Shown here: positions 35,195 to 44,820 of the stretch, piece by piece
How the letters are laid out: every line of letters starts with the position of its first letter
How positions within the stretch are numbered: the first letter of the stretch is position 1
From: Aliiglaciecola lipolytica
Lineage (GTDB): Bacteria > Pseudomonadota > Gammaproteobacteria > Enterobacterales > Alteromonadaceae
DNA: 64,000 nt
Reading direction: 5' to 3'
Assembly: GCF_018860635.1 (NCBI RefSeq)
Contig: NZ_JAHKPT010000035.1
Coordinates: 436,241-500,240 of the forward strand
Program-made: the position numbers and the translations under genes
The notes under the pieces: model-generated
What the model saw: the letters and a program-made list of their open reading frames with translations, nothing else
Told to the model about the DNA's origin: nothing
Databases searched by the model: none

Positions 35195-36040
35195 ATGAAA
35201 TTATTGCGATTTGGTCTTAAAGGGCAAGAAGCGCCAGGAATTTTAGATACCAACAATGAAATTCGTGACTTGTCATCTGTCGTAGATGATATTGATGGAG
35301 CGACTCTACAACCTGAAATGTTAGAAAAAATCAGAAAAGTTGATTTAACCACTTTACCTAAAGCTAATTCTGATGTGCGTCTGGGGGCTTGTGTCAACCG
35401 GGTTGGTAAGTTTATTTGCATCGGTCTTAACTATGCAGATCATGCCGCTGAATCTAAAATGCCGATTCCCACAGAACCAGAAGTATTTTCAAAATTTACT
35501 AGCGCTATAACGGGCCCAAATGATGACATCATCAAACCTAAAAATAGTGATAAATTAGACTGGGAAGTTGAGCTAGCTATCGTAATTGGTAAGAAAGCGT
35601 CCTACGTACCTGAAAGCGAAGCAGCAGATCATATTGCCGGTTATTGTATCTGTAATGACGTTTCTGAAAGAACGTTCCAGCTAGAACGTGGCAATCAGTG
35701 GGATAAAGGAAAAGGCTGTGATTCATTTGGTCCTATTGGCCCTTATTTGGTTACCAGCGATGATGTTACCGATCCACATAACTTAGCTATGTGGCTTGAG
35801 GTAAATGGAAAACGTTTCCAAGACGGTAATACTAAAACGATGATTTTTAAACCCGCTTTTATCGTCAGCTATCTTAGTCAGTTTTGCACATTAGAGCCAG
35901 GTGATGTTATTTCAACAGGCACACCTCCAGGAGTTGGTCTGGGGCAAAATCCACCATTATATTTAAATGTAGGCGACAAGATTACACTGGGAATTGAAGG
36001 CCTGGGAAAGCAATCGCAAACGGTTATTGAGTGCAACTAG
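35195..36040 (+). CDS. Fumarylacetoacetate hydrolase family protein (possible 2,4-diketo-3-deoxy-L-fuconate hydrolase)
   Basis: A 281-residue FAH-fold enzyme. Motifs: GKFICIGLNYADHAAE, KFTSAITGPNDDIIKP, a metal-ligand segment DWEVELAIVIGKKA, GYCICNDVSERTFQ, and the C-terminal PGDVISTGTPPGVGLGQ. Length and pattern fit the ureidoglycolate-lyase-like/2,4-diketo-3-deoxy-L-fuconate hydrolase subgroup. It starts 12 bases after the broken SDR gene with AGGAAT before the ATG; in known L-fuconate pathways these two activities are successive. With the SDR dead, the gene here may serve another route. Confidence 0.82.
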   Translation: MKLLRFGLKGQEAPGILDTNNEIRDLSSVVDDIDGATLQPEMLEKIRKVDLTTLPKANSDVRLGACVNRVGKFICIGLNYADHAAESKMPIPTEPEVFSKFTSAITGPNDDIIKPKNSDKLDWEVELAIVIGKKASYVPESEAADHIAGYCICNDVSERTFQLERGNQWDKGKGCDSFGPIGPYLVTSDDVTDPHNLAMWLEVNGKRFQDGNTKTMIFKPAFIVSYLSQFCTLEPGDVISTGTPPGVGLGQNPPLYLNVGDKITLGIEGLGKQSQTVIECN

Positions 36041-36320
36041 TTAATGTCTGAACTTGAAAAAGCAGGCTAAAAAAAGCGAAACCGAGAATATTTAATAAAT
36101 CTTAAAACTGAACTCTTGCTGAACATCTTGATGTGAGGGTTTTCCGTACTTGCATCTGCGTTAAACTTGTTTGGCGCAGATGGCACTTCGCTCCAGTGTA
36201 ACGATCAAAAATACCTTTAGTCTCTACATAAAAACTGTATATAACCACTTTAGTTAGCAAGTAGTGATTTTACCCTATCAAAGGTATAAACTATTCGATA
36301 AATAATTATCTGGAAAAATC
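36041..36320. other. 280-base non-coding spacer with an inverted repeat
   Basis: No gene was recognised. The only structured part is CATCTGCG (36153-36160) and CGCAGATG (36175-36182), a perfect 8-bp dyad with a 14-base loop that can extend by three more pairs with a bulge. There is no T-run. The rest is A/T-rich and probably contains the promoter of the DUF3291-pdxB unit. Confidence 0.5.
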
Positions 36321-36770
36321 ATGCCTTATCACTTAGCCCAACTGAATATCGGTAAAGCTCGAGACAGCATGGACAGCACAGTGATGAAAGAGTTTGCCGA
36401 TGGTCTTGAGCCTATCAATTTGTTAGCAGAGCAATCCGCTGGATTCGTTTGGCGGTTAAAAGATGATAGTGGTAATGCGACGAATATACATTATTTTGAT
36501 GATCCAAATATGTTGGTCAATTTATCCGTTTGGGAAGATGTAGAGAGTTTACAAGATTTTATGTTTAAAACTCATCATATGGATTTCCTTAAGCAGCGTA
36601 AAAAGTGGTTTCAGCCTGAACGCTCAGATACCTATGTGCTGTGGTGGATTCCAGCTGGTCATTTACCTGAAATTCCAGAAGCGTTAGCGCGTTTAACTCA
36701 ATTGCGAGAGCAGGGCATTAGTTCCTCCGCTTTTACTTTTTCAAAGATTTTTCCTAAACCAACGGAATAA
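36321..36770 (+). CDS. DUF3291 family protein
   Basis: A 149-residue protein with the DUF3291 pattern: MPYHLAQLNIGKAR at the N-terminus, GFVWRLKDDSGNAT, LVNLSVWEDVESLQDFMF and HMDFLKQRKKWFQ. This is a ferredoxin-like/dimeric alpha-beta barrel type domain related to monooxygenase-type folds; its function is unknown. The stop (TAA, 36768-36770) overlaps the ATG at 36770 of the next frame. pdxB follows directly, so the two are co-transcribed. Confidence 0.84.
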   Translation: MPYHLAQLNIGKARDSMDSTVMKEFADGLEPINLLAEQSAGFVWRLKDDSGNATNIHYFDDPNMLVNLSVWEDVESLQDFMFKTHHMDFLKQRKKWFQPERSDTYVLWWIPAGHLPEIPEALARLTQLREQGISSSAFTFSKIFPKPTE

Positions 36771-36778
36771 TGCTAGTC

Positions 36779-37909
36779 ATGAAAATTTTATACGAAGACT
36801 CGATGCCCTATGCCGAGCACTTTTTCTCACCCCTTGGTGATATTCAGTCATTCTCAAGTCAAACCTTAACACCAGAAGATCTTAAGGATATTGACGTTTT
36901 ACTTGTTCGCTCAACAACTAAAGTAACCGAGCAATTACTCAGCAAAGCACAAAAACTGAAATATGTGGCCACTGCAACAGCGGGTTCTGATCATATTAAC
37001 AAAACCATGTTGGCTGAAAAATCGATACCTTGGGGCAGTGCAGCAGGTTGCAATGCAATCGCTGTGGCCGAATATGTATTGAGTTGTTTGGTAAACGAAT
37101 ATGCAGATAACCTAACCGCTTTGGCTGATAAAACGGTTGGTATCGTTGGGGCGGGGCATGTAGGCACGCAGTTAGATAAACGTTTACAAGTGCTGGGTAT
37201 AAACACTAAGTTATGTGACCCTCCATTACAAAAAGCAGGGGATACTAGACGTTTTTATTCCTTCGATGAGATTTGTCAATGTGACATTATCAGCCTGCAC
37301 GTTCCTTTTGTTGCTGAAGGAGACGATGTAACCCATCACATGTTTGATCTTAAGCGCTTGTCCGAGTTACAAGACTCTCAATTATTAATCAATGCTTGTC
37401 GTGGTGAGGTCATTGATAACCAAGCCGCAAAAAGCCTATTACAAAGTGGTAAAGGCTTACGTCTAAATATGGATGTATGGGAAAATGAACCGGGGATTGA
37501 TTTTGACTTGGTTCCCTACAGCCGCATTGCTACAGCCCACATTGCTGGACATACTATTGAAGGTAAAGCCAGAGGTACCTACATGCTGTATGAACAGTTG
37601 TGTAAACGATTTGACCTACCGCAAAAATTAAATTTTGAAAGTTGTCTGCCAGCGGCTGAAACGATTGAAATTAGAGACCTTTGTGATAAAACCAAATTTG
37701 AGCAAGTCAGCGCTGCAATTCTTAGCACTTACGATGTTAAAATGGATAGTGACTCGTTCAAACAAGGTGTCAAATCAGCCGCAGACTTCGTTTATAGCCG
37801 AAAACACTATGCTATAAGAAGAGAATTTGCATCTGTAACCTTAAAAACTGGAAATTTAGACATTTCCGAGGCACTCTACGGCCTTGGTTTTAATACCATT
37901 GAAGAGTAA
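36779..37909 (+). CDS. pdxB: 4-phosphoerythronate dehydrogenase
   Basis: Oxidises 4-phosphoerythronate in pyridoxal phosphate synthesis (DXP-dependent pathway). The residues after the start MKILYEDSMPYA match PdxB. Other features: the NAD-binding GIVGAGHVGTQLDKRL (about 117-132), the catalytic segment LLINACRGEVIDN, the later catalytic His in ATAHIAGHTIEGKARG, and a C-terminal DUF3410 dimerisation tail. The start is set at the ATG at 36779 by alignment to the family; the ATG at 36770, overlapping the upstream stop (TAATG), adds three residues and is equally possible by spacing. Followed by asd, as in E. coli (pdxB-usg). Confidence 0.94.
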   Translation: MKILYEDSMPYAEHFFSPLGDIQSFSSQTLTPEDLKDIDVLLVRSTTKVTEQLLSKAQKLKYVATATAGSDHINKTMLAEKSIPWGSAAGCNAIAVAEYVLSCLVNEYADNLTALADKTVGIVGAGHVGTQLDKRLQVLGINTKLCDPPLQKAGDTRRFYSFDEICQCDIISLHVPFVAEGDDVTHHMFDLKRLSELQDSQLLINACRGEVIDNQAAKSLLQSGKGLRLNMDVWENEPGIDFDLVPYSRIATAHIAGHTIEGKARGTYMLYEQLCKRFDLPQKLNFESCLPAAETIEIRDLCDKTKFEQVSAAILSTYDVKMDSDSFKQGVKSAADFVYSRKHYAIRREFASVTLKTGNLDISEALYGLGFNTIEE

Positions 37910-37967
37910 GCTGCGTGTTTGTTCACGATTCGCTTAATTTGATTATATTTTTTGGAGTAATGCACTA

Positions 37968-38984
37968 ATGTCTCGCGCTTTTGATGTTGCTGTTTTAGGG
38001 GCAACTGGTTTAGTTGGTCAACACATGATTGAAATTCTCGAACAACGAGATTTTCCGGTTAATAAATTGTATCCATTGGCGAGCAGTCGCTCCGCGGGTG
38101 GTAAAGTGACCTTCAAGGGCAAAGAGATTACCGTGTTAGATGCAGATACATTCGACTGGTCGAGTGTTCAACTTGGTTTCTTCTCTGCTGGTGGCAGTGT
38201 TTCCGAAATTTTTGCACCTAAAGCGGCTGAAGCTGGCTGTGTGGTTATCGACAACACGTCGCATTTTCGCTACGAACCCGATATTCCATTGGTAGTACCT
38301 GAAGTGAACCCTCATGCATTGGCCGATTTTAGAAACCGCAATATTATTGCTAATCCTAATTGTTCAACTATTCAAATGATGGTGGCATTAAAGCCAATTC
38401 AAGATGCCGTTGGCATAGCTCGTATTAACGTGGCCACTTATCAATCTGTTTCTGGTGCCGGTAAGTCAGCTATGGAAGAATTAGCTAAACAAACTACCGA
38501 TCTGCTAAGCGGCAGAGAAATAACACCTAAAGCCTTTAGTCGTCAAATCGCATTTAATGTAATCCCTCAAATTGATGTATTCATGGACAATGACTACACC
38601 AAAGAAGAAATGAAAATGGTCTGGGAAACGCAAAAAATAATGGGCGATGATTCTATTTTGGTCAACGCAACTGCGGTACGAGTACCTGTATTCTTTGGTC
38701 ATGGTGAAGCTATACATTTAGAAACCCATTCACCTTTGGATGCTGAAGATGCTAAAAGACTATTAGCTGAAGCGCCTGGTGTGAAATTGATGGAGAATCC
38801 AGAAGACTTCCCAACTCAAGTTGGCGATGCTAGTGGCCATGATGAAACATTCGTTGGTCGAGTAAGAAACGATATCTCTCATCCAAATGGCTTAAACATG
38901 TGGGTAGTGTCTGACAACGTAAGAAAAGGCGCTGCATTAAACAGTGTTCAGATAGCCGAAGTGCTTGTCCGAGATTACATGTAA
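37968..38984 (+). CDS. asd: Aspartate-semialdehyde dehydrogenase
   Basis: Reduces aspartyl phosphate to aspartate semialdehyde for lysine, methionine, threonine and peptidoglycan synthesis. The 338 residues have the N-terminal AVLGATGLVGQHMIEIL (nucleotide motif), NPNCSTIQMMVALKPI with the active-site Cys near residue 133, YQSVSGAGKSAMEEL, and VRVPVFFGHGEAIHLET with the substrate-binding His. Because NCST is intact it is a real Asd, unlike the E. coli Usg paralogue that occupies this locus between pdxB and truA. GGAG lies before the ATG. Confidence 0.95.
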   Translation: MSRAFDVAVLGATGLVGQHMIEILEQRDFPVNKLYPLASSRSAGGKVTFKGKEITVLDADTFDWSSVQLGFFSAGGSVSEIFAPKAAEAGCVVIDNTSHFRYEPDIPLVVPEVNPHALADFRNRNIIANPNCSTIQMMVALKPIQDAVGIARINVATYQSVSGAGKSAMEELAKQTTDLLSGREITPKAFSRQIAFNVIPQIDVFMDNDYTKEEMKMVWETQKIMGDDSILVNATAVRVPVFFGHGEAIHLETHSPLDAEDAKRLLAEAPGVKLMENPEDFPTQVGDASGHDETFVGRVRNDISHPNGLNMWVVSDNVRKGAALNSVQIAEVLVRDYM

Positions 38985-39001
38985 TAAGATTAATATTGAT
39001 G

Positions 39002-39032
39002 AAAGGTCAGACTGACGTCTGGCCTTTTTTTT
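39002..39032 (+). terminator. Rho-independent terminator of asd
   Basis: A stem AAAGGTCAGAC (39002-39012) / GTCTGGCCTTT (39017-39027), with one G-U, has a 4-base loop and is followed by a run of eight T's. It is a strong terminator 18 bases after the asd stop. Confidence 0.9.
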
Positions 39033-39390
39033 GATTTATTTTTAGTAATCAACCGCTATGCCGATAACCAAAAGTAAGTATCTTGAAAAATGGCAAGTTT
39101 GGGTTGTTAAAACAGCAAAAAACAGCGATATGGCGCTTAATTTTCTATCTATGTAGATCATCCATCTTATGTGGTTTATATTTGTATTAATCGATATTTA
39201 TTGATCACTATTTTTGAATCAACTTAGTATGGAATGAGTTTTGCTTGATACTCATTTTATAGAGCTCTAATTTTAACTGCACAGTAATAAAGGTTGATTA
39301 GAGATAAAACTTCACAATTAGTTTTTATGGAATTGTTCACATCTAGGTGAGCAAAAAATAATAATTATTACAGGGCGACGACTTAATTAT
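39033..39390. other. 358-base intergenic region upstream of hubP/fimV
   Basis: A/T-rich with no recognised gene. A 22-bp near-palindrome TTGTTCAC-ATCTAG-GTGAGCAA (39333-39354, 7 of 8 pairs) lies 37 bases before the start and could be an operator or hairpin. A 32-codon ORF at 39058-39156 lacks a ribosome-binding site and is considered chance. Confidence 0.45.
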
Positions 39391-42300
39391 ATGAATGTGC
39401 GACAGGTAGCGTTTTTACTATTTGCCAGCGTAGGACTTTGGTCTATTAGCGCCACTACTGATGCCCAACAATTACAAATTAGAGGGCCCAAAAGTAACAC
39501 TGCAGAGCTCTCTGGAACTACCTATGGTCCAGTGGTACCTGAAGATACGTTATGGCGAATCGCCAGTAGGTACCGTCAGAATAAGAACCTTTCTGTATAC
39601 CAAGTTATGCAGGCGATTTATCAGCTCAACCCTGATGCCTTTGAAGATCAAAACTTCAACCACCTAGTTGATGGCAGTATCCTGCAACTCCCTTCTGAAC
39701 GTTATGTGGCGAGAATAGACCCTAAAGTTGCTCAGATGAAAGCCGAGCAAGACGATAGCGCATGGCAAGCTTTCAGCAAAGGTGAAACCGATAAAGTCGT
39801 GGTTCGAAGTTCAAAAGAAGCAGCCAGTAAAGATGACTTATCGGAAACCAAACAGGTTATAGAAGATAAATTAAGTGCTCTTGATGCGGAACAAAATCGC
39901 CAGTTTACGGCAATTCGGCAGCAATTTGCCGAATCAATTGAAAGCGTGCAAAGCTTACTTAATGAAAACCGCAAACTAGTTGAGCGTTTAGATACAGTCG
40001 ATACCGAAATTAGCAGTTTGCGTGGGCGTGTTGATGAAGAATTACAAGTCCAAATGGACCAGATGCTGGCATTGCAAAACGAACTCTTAGCGATTTCCCG
40101 TGAAGCAGAAAACCAGCGTAAAGCTGAGCTGGAAAAAAATAGTTTCGCTTGGCTAACCGACCCGTTGTTTTTAATTTTTCTTTCAGTACTTTTGACCATT
40201 AGTTTACTCGGCGCATTGGCAATGTGGTTAATTCGTCGCAAGCGCACTGAAGCTGAAACTGACGCCATACTAGATGAAAATCACGCTGCGATATTGGAGC
40301 AAAGTGATGAAATGGATGATCTGGCTGATGCCCTAACCAATGAATTAAGCGAAGAACTAGATGATAGCGACGATGACGACTTATTTGGCGATGACGATCT
40401 CTTAGATGATGTTTTGGCCGAAGAGTTAGAAGAGTCTTTAGATGCAGACAGTGACGACAATTTCGAAGCCTTTGATGATTTGGATGATGAAAGTCTAGAT
40501 CCAGTGATAGAAGAGTCGACCGATGATGTTGCAAAGGAAGACAACCCGCTTGAAGACGATCTAGATAATTTATTTGATGAAGAAGAAGACTTACTTGCTG
40601 ATATTGGTGATGAATTAGGCGAAAGCGACAGTTTAGCAGAAGCAAAAAGCGATGACGTGCTAGCTGATGATGAATTGGATTTGTCGGAATCTAACCTTGA
40701 TGTCAGTGCTGATGACGAGTTAAGCGAAGAAATAGCTGATTTAGATATTGATACGCCAGAAAACGACGTTGAGCAAATCGATTCAGATTCCAAAGCTGCA
40801 GATCTGGATGCGGAATCAAGCCCTTCAATTTCAGCCCCAGACATTGATGATGAGCCCGACAAACCAGAAATCAGTATCGATGAATTGCTCGAACAGCCAC
40901 TAGCAGAAGAAGATGGCGATTCAATTATTTCTGATAACTCAGATTTAATGAATGAGGAAATGCTGCAGAGTATTGATAAAGAAATTCATCAACAGAATGC
41001 CCAACTGGATAATATTACTGATGAGTTGCTCAATGAAATAGAGCAACTGGAGCAAATGGGCGGGATGCTCGAGGAACAGCCAGAAACGCCTGCGGATGAC
41101 GAGTCGATTGAAAGTCAGATGGGAATTCAGGAATTAGATTCACTGTCGGAGATCATTGAAGATGACGATGATATCAGCGTTGATGTTGACAATGGTGAAG
41201 AGCTTGATATTGCGGATGAGCTGTTTGATGCGATCGAAGATAGTGAAACAGAAGCTGATGTTGACAGCGAAATTGAAACCTCTGCAGAGGTTCAACCTAC
41301 AGAAGACCTAGATGCAGGTATATCCAACGACAATCAAATCGATGAAAATCAAAATATTGTTGATGTTGATGACATCGACGATTTACTAAATCAACAAAGT
41401 GTTGATAACAGCAGTGTAGAATCTCTGTCTGCAGACGAACTTTTAGCCGAAATTGAAGCTGATAAACAACAACCTGCGGACGAAGCCGTCATACCTGAAA
41501 CCGATGCTCAAGGCCAGTCTGAAGAGCCTGTTGTTGAGCAGTCTCAACAAGATATAAATGTAAAAAGTGAAGACGTAGAGCAAGTTCAAGATGTCGAACA
41601 AGTTCAAGATATCGAACAAGTTCAAGATATCGAGGAAGCTTTAGATGTTGTAGAAGAACAACAAGACCTTGAAGAGACAGAGCACGCTGAAGAAGATTTA
41701 ACTGCCGAACAAAGTAGCGAGAGCGATACCGACATAAATAAAGCTGAAAATCACGGCATCGAAGATCTCGACAAGGCGCTAGATGAATTTGAGCAAGAAG
41801 TGGTATCTGAAGCCACAAGTTTTGATGTTGAGTTAGATGATGAAACCTTAAGCTCCGCAAGCGAAGATCTGGATGATATGCAATTAGAGCAGATTATCCC
41901 GCCAGAGAAAGATGACGATATAGAGAAAGTATTATCGGGTTTTGATGAAGAGATCCCAAGTATTGATGATATTGATAGTTTGACGGGTGAGGATTCGGAT
42001 GGTTTTGATGATGCCGATTTAGACGAAGCTCTCAAAGCATTTGATGAAGGCTATCTAGACGAGCAAGACACCCAGACGGAAAAACAACCATCTGAAAAGC
42101 GTGAAAATGTAGAGTTAGATGATTTACCAGGGTTAGGTGATTGGTTGTCCTCTGATGATGCAGAAGAAACGAACTCCCTTGATGAGCTAGAGAATACAAG
42201 CTTTGATGAGTTGCTCGATAGTCTTGATTCAAGCGAAATGGACGCACCGGAAAATTCACCGATTGTTGATAAAGATCCATTAGCCAACATTGATAGTGGT

Positions 42301-42678
42301 TTGGATTTCGACGCACTTCTAAATGATATAGATGATGCGCCAGGGCAAACCAAAGAAACAGTAACTGAGGAAAAATCAGAAGACGATTTTCTAGATGTGG
42401 ATGATTTAATCAACGAAAGTATCGAGGCCGAAGGGACCCTTGATATTGACAAGGAACTTAATCTTGCTGCAGCCTTCGAATCTTACGAAGGTTTTGGTGA
42501 AGCCGACGAAGTGGATGTTGACTCAGACAACGGCATTGGTGCTAAGTTAGATTTGGCCCAAGCCTATTTGGAAACTGACGATATTGACTCAGCTAAAGAG
42601 TTGTTGGAAGAAGTATTACAAAAAGGAGACCAAACACAGCAAGAGGAAGCTAAAGAGCTACTGGAAAAACTTGCTTAA
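39391..42678 (+). CDS. FimV/HubP-family polar landmark protein
   Basis: A 1095-residue inner-membrane hub that positions polar machinery (chromosome origin, chemotaxis, flagella or type IV pili) in Vibrio, Shewanella and Pseudomonas relatives. Parts: signal peptide (about 1-25); a periplasmic FimV N-terminal domain with LysM-like YGPVVPEDTLWRIASRYR; a coiled coil (about 140-240); one transmembrane helix (about 252-276); a very acidic repetitive cytoplasmic region (about 300-1030); and a C-terminal TPR-like FimV domain (about 1045-1095: LDLAQAYLETDDIDSAKELL). It sits between asd and truA, the usual fimV locus. No good ribosome-binding site is seen. Confidence 0.9.
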   Translation: MNVRQVAFLLFASVGLWSISATTDAQQLQIRGPKSNTAELSGTTYGPVVPEDTLWRIASRYRQNKNLSVYQVMQAIYQLNPDAFEDQNFNHLVDGSILQLPSERYVARIDPKVAQMKAEQDDSAWQAFSKGETDKVVVRSSKEAASKDDLSETKQVIEDKLSALDAEQNRQFTAIRQQFAESIESVQSLLNENRKLVERLDTVDTEISSLRGRVDEELQVQMDQMLALQNELLAISREAENQRKAELEKNSFAWLTDPLFLIFLSVLLTISLLGALAMWLIRRKRTEAETDAILDENHAAILEQSDEMDDLADALTNELSEELDDSDDDDLFGDDDLLDDVLAEELEESLDADSDDNFEAFDDLDDESLDPVIEESTDDVAKEDNPLEDDLDNLFDEEEDLLADIGDELGESDSLAEAKSDDVLADDELDLSESNLDVSADDELSEEIADLDIDTPENDVEQIDSDSKAADLDAESSPSISAPDIDDEPDKPEISIDELLEQPLAEEDGDSIISDNSDLMNEEMLQSIDKEIHQQNAQLDNITDELLNEIEQLEQMGGMLEEQPETPADDESIESQMGIQELDSLSEIIEDDDDISVDVDNGEELDIADELFDAIEDSETEADVDSEIETSAEVQPTEDLDAGISNDNQIDENQNIVDVDDIDDLLNQQSVDNSSVESLSADELLAEIEADKQQPADEAVIPETDAQGQSEEPVVEQSQQDINVKSEDVEQVQDVEQVQDIEQVQDIEEALDVVEEQQDLEETEHAEEDLTAEQSSESDTDINKAENHGIEDLDKALDEFEQEVVSEATSFDVELDDETLSSASEDLDDMQLEQIIPPEKDDDIEKVLSGFDEEIPSIDDIDSLTGEDSDGFDDADLDEALKAFDEGYLDEQDTQTEKQPSEKRENVELDDLPGLGDWLSSDDAEETNSLDELENTSFDELLDSLDSSEMDAPENSPIVDKDPLANIDSGLDFDALLNDIDDAPGQTKETVTEEKSEDDFLDVDDLINESIEAEGTLDIDKELNLAAAFESYEGFGEADEVDVDSDNGIGAKLDLAQAYLETDDIDSAKELLEEVLQKGDQTQQEEAKELLEKLA
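41581..41634 (+). repeat. Three tandem 18-bp repeats inside hubP/fimV
   Basis: CAAGTTCAAGATGTCGAA occurs three times in direct succession (41581, 41599, 41617) with one or two substitutions, encoding QVQDVE/QVQDIE units in the acidic cytoplasmic region. It is a likely site of length variation by slippage that preserves the frame. Confidence 0.85.
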
Positions 42679-42985
42679 AGTCTTCACCAAGTGAATTATT
42701 GGCCTTGTTGACGAACTGCCGTTTTGGTTATTAAGACAACGACGGTAATCGGTGAAGGTTGATTATTCTTTTGTACTGTTAGCGCTACTTATCCGATGTT
42801 CTTTACACTAGCAGCCAAATTGTATTGCTTCAATCATCGGCTGCATTGAAATAGAGTAGGCTCAGTTCTTTCTTACCCTAAAAAATAAATTCAAATATCA
42901 ATGGCTTAAAAGGTAACTGCTTAAAATACTGAGTAATCAACTCAATAATTTCAATGTGGAAATATGTTTTGTAATCAAAGTTACT
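42679..42985. other. 307-base intergenic region between hubP/fimV and the DUF6090-like gene
   Basis: A convergent junction with no recognised gene or T-run terminator. A 7-bp dyad CTTCACC (42682-42688) / GGTGAAG (42751-42757) with a 62-base spacer is the only structure seen. Confidence 0.4.
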
Positions 42986-43681
42986 CTATTTTTTACTCTC
43001 TTCGATGAGGATGTTTTTGAGATTATCAAAGCTCTCTCTATGCGCCTCAAATATTGCTAACTGACCTTCGAAAGCGCCTTTGTAGAGGCTAATTGCAACA
43101 ATCAGATCTGCTCTAGAGCCTGACGAGGAAATTGCTTCATCCATTGGTAAAACGTCGATCAATGAACTCAACCGCACTAACGAAACGAGATAGGGCCTTG
43201 TCCATTCTCGATTAGCTTGATTTGCATGAATAAAATAATCTGTTAAAGAGGCGTGATAAACAAGTTTAGCGCGCAAAGTTTCGTTATTTAAAACACTCAT
43301 ATCGCCGTTAGTAACAAGCTGCTGGTAGGTTTCTGACTGGCCTTCTGGGCGGGGTAAAGAAAATGCAGTTTCAAAAAAACGTTGCATCAGTTCAATATCA
43401 GCACCATTAGGGTAATTGAGAATTTGCTGTTCAAACTCTTCTACAATTGGCGTATTTGATTTAATGAATTCAATAGCCTCGACAGTATCGTTCTCAAGTA
43501 TTGTAAAGTCGGAGTGCAAACGAGTAATGATTTGTAACTCACGTTTGCTGTCTTTGCGTGCTTCATTCCAACTTGTTATTTGAAAAGCAATCAAAATACC
43601 TGCAACTACAATAAAAAAGTCGATTGCTACAGCGAACCAATCTTGTGCTTTAACGTGTTTTGAAATTCTTCTCAATAACAT
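42986..43681 (-). CDS. Membrane-anchored protein of unknown function, DUF6090-like
   Basis: A 231-residue protein with one N-terminal membrane helix (about residues 17-36) of the form AIDFFIVVAGILIAFQITSWNEAR. This resembles the start of DUF6090-type proteins, where a hydrophobic segment with I-A/G-x-Q and then xWNE is conserved. The remainder is soluble and helical with no catalytic motif. It is flanked on both sides by about 300 bases without genes. It interrupts the fimV-truA neighbourhood, suggesting an insertion. Function unknown. Confidence 0.6.
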   Translation of the reverse strand: MLLRRISKHVKAQDWFAVAIDFFIVVAGILIAFQITSWNEARKDSKRELQIITRLHSDFTILENDTVEAIEFIKSNTPIVEEFEQQILNYPNGADIELMQRFFETAFSLPRPEGQSETYQQLVTNGDMSVLNNETLRAKLVYHASLTDYFIHANQANREWTRPYLVSLVRLSSLIDVLPMDEAISSSGSRADLIVAISLYKGAFEGQLAIFEAHRESFDNLKNILIEESKK

Positions 43682-44022
43682 GTCGAGTCCCTACGTTTGT
43701 GTTCAACAAGCTTAGCATACTATTAAACCTTGTATATGGCACTCAGGTTCGCTTTGGTGGTAGTGACCTTAAACAAATTGCATCGTTAAAACGCGTTAAA
43801 ATCGGTAGTTTTAATTTCCAGTGCGGCCGTTATCAAATAGTAATTTTGAATATTTATTGTGTTATCGACTATGATTTGGAAACTTAACCTATCTTTCAAT
43901 CTACTATTTACAAACATGCTATGAAAAGTAATGTAAATTTCATTACAATGTCGCAATTTTTAGCATTGAATAGCGCAAATAATGCGTTTAGTGGAATTCA
44001 GAACTTTTAAACAAGGGCCTCA
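43682..44022. other. 341-base intergenic region upstream of truA
   Basis: Divergent spacer between the DUF6090-like gene and truA. A 75-codon plus-strand ORF crosses part of it but has no ribosome-binding site and overlaps the other gene's start, so it is not called. It probably contains both promoters; none stands out. Confidence 0.4.
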
Positions 44023-44820
44023 GTGGAACAACAACAAACAAATCGAATCGCATTAGGGATTGAATACGATGGCAGCAATTATTATGGCTGGCAAAGACAA
44101 TCTCAAGTCACTAGTGTGCAATTGCATTTAGAAAAAGCCTTGAGCAAAGTTGCAAATCATCCTGTCGCTGTATTATGTGCTGGCAGAACAGATGCTGGGG
44201 TTCACGCTACTGGTCAAGTAGTGCATTTCGAAACACCTGCTTTTCGACCAGAAAGAAGTTGGACATTAGGGGTGAATACGCATTTGCCCAAAGATATTGC
44301 TGTCAAATGGGCGAAGCAAGTGAGTCCCGATTTTCACGCGCGTTTTTCTGCGGTAGGACGACGCTATCGTTATATTATTTATAACAATCCATTTCGCCCA
44401 GCAATACTGTCAGGTGGCTTGACACATATGTATACTGAACTTGACCATCAAAAAATGCATGAAGCAGCACAATGTTTGGTGGGAGAGCATGATTTTAGTG
44501 CATTCAGAGCCTCGTTATGCCAAGCTAATTCGCCAGTGCGTAGGCTTGAACATATTCAGGTTACACGACGCGGTCAATACATTATGATTGATGTGCAAGC
44601 AAACGCATTTTTGCATCATATGGTACGAAATATTACCGGCAGTCTTGCCGTAATAGGCAGTGGTGAGCAACCGGTTGAATGGATGAAAAAATTGCTTGAT
44701 CAAAAAGACAGGGCTAAGGCAGGGGCTACGGCTAAACCAAATGGCTTGTATTTAGTTGATGTACTTTATCCTGAGCATTTTGGGATTCCTGAGATTCCAT
44801 TAGGTCCGGCATTTTTCTGA
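44023..44820 (+). CDS. truA: tRNA pseudouridine(38-40) synthase
   Basis: Modifies U38-U40 in the anticodon arm of many tRNAs. The 265 residues have the N-terminal [15 protein letters not shown], the catalytic Asp (about residue 57) in [39 protein letters not shown] and [17 protein letters not shown]. The GTG start at 44023 has AAGGG at 44013-44017. Order asd-(fimV)-truA-accD-folC matches the E. coli block. Confidence 0.96.
   Translation: MEQQQTNRIALGIEYDGSNYYGWQRQSQVTSVQLHLEKALSKVANHPVAVLCAGRTDAGVHATGQVVHFETPAFRPERSWTLGVNTHLPKDIAVKWAKQVSPDFHARFSAVGRRYRYIIYNNPFRPAILSGGLTHMYTELDHQKMHEAAQCLVGEHDFSAFRASLCQANSPVRRLEHIQVTRRGQYIMIDVQANAFLHHMVRNITGSLAVIGSGEQPVEWMKKLLDQKDRAKAGATAKPNGLYLVDVLYPEHFGIPEIPLGPAFF

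Noticed and set aside
39058-39156. 32-codon ORF upstream of hubP/fimV
   Set aside because: No RBS, low information and no context.
40281-40862. Ser-rich long ORFs on the minus strand inside hubP/fimV (also 42051-42452 and others)
   Set aside because: They mirror the Asp/Glu-rich codons of the plus-strand gene, which give Ser-rich antisense frames; no RBS and no homology.
43660-43887. 75-codon ORF upstream of truA
   Set aside because: Overlaps the 5' end of the DUF6090-like gene on the other strand; no RBS and no recognisable motif.
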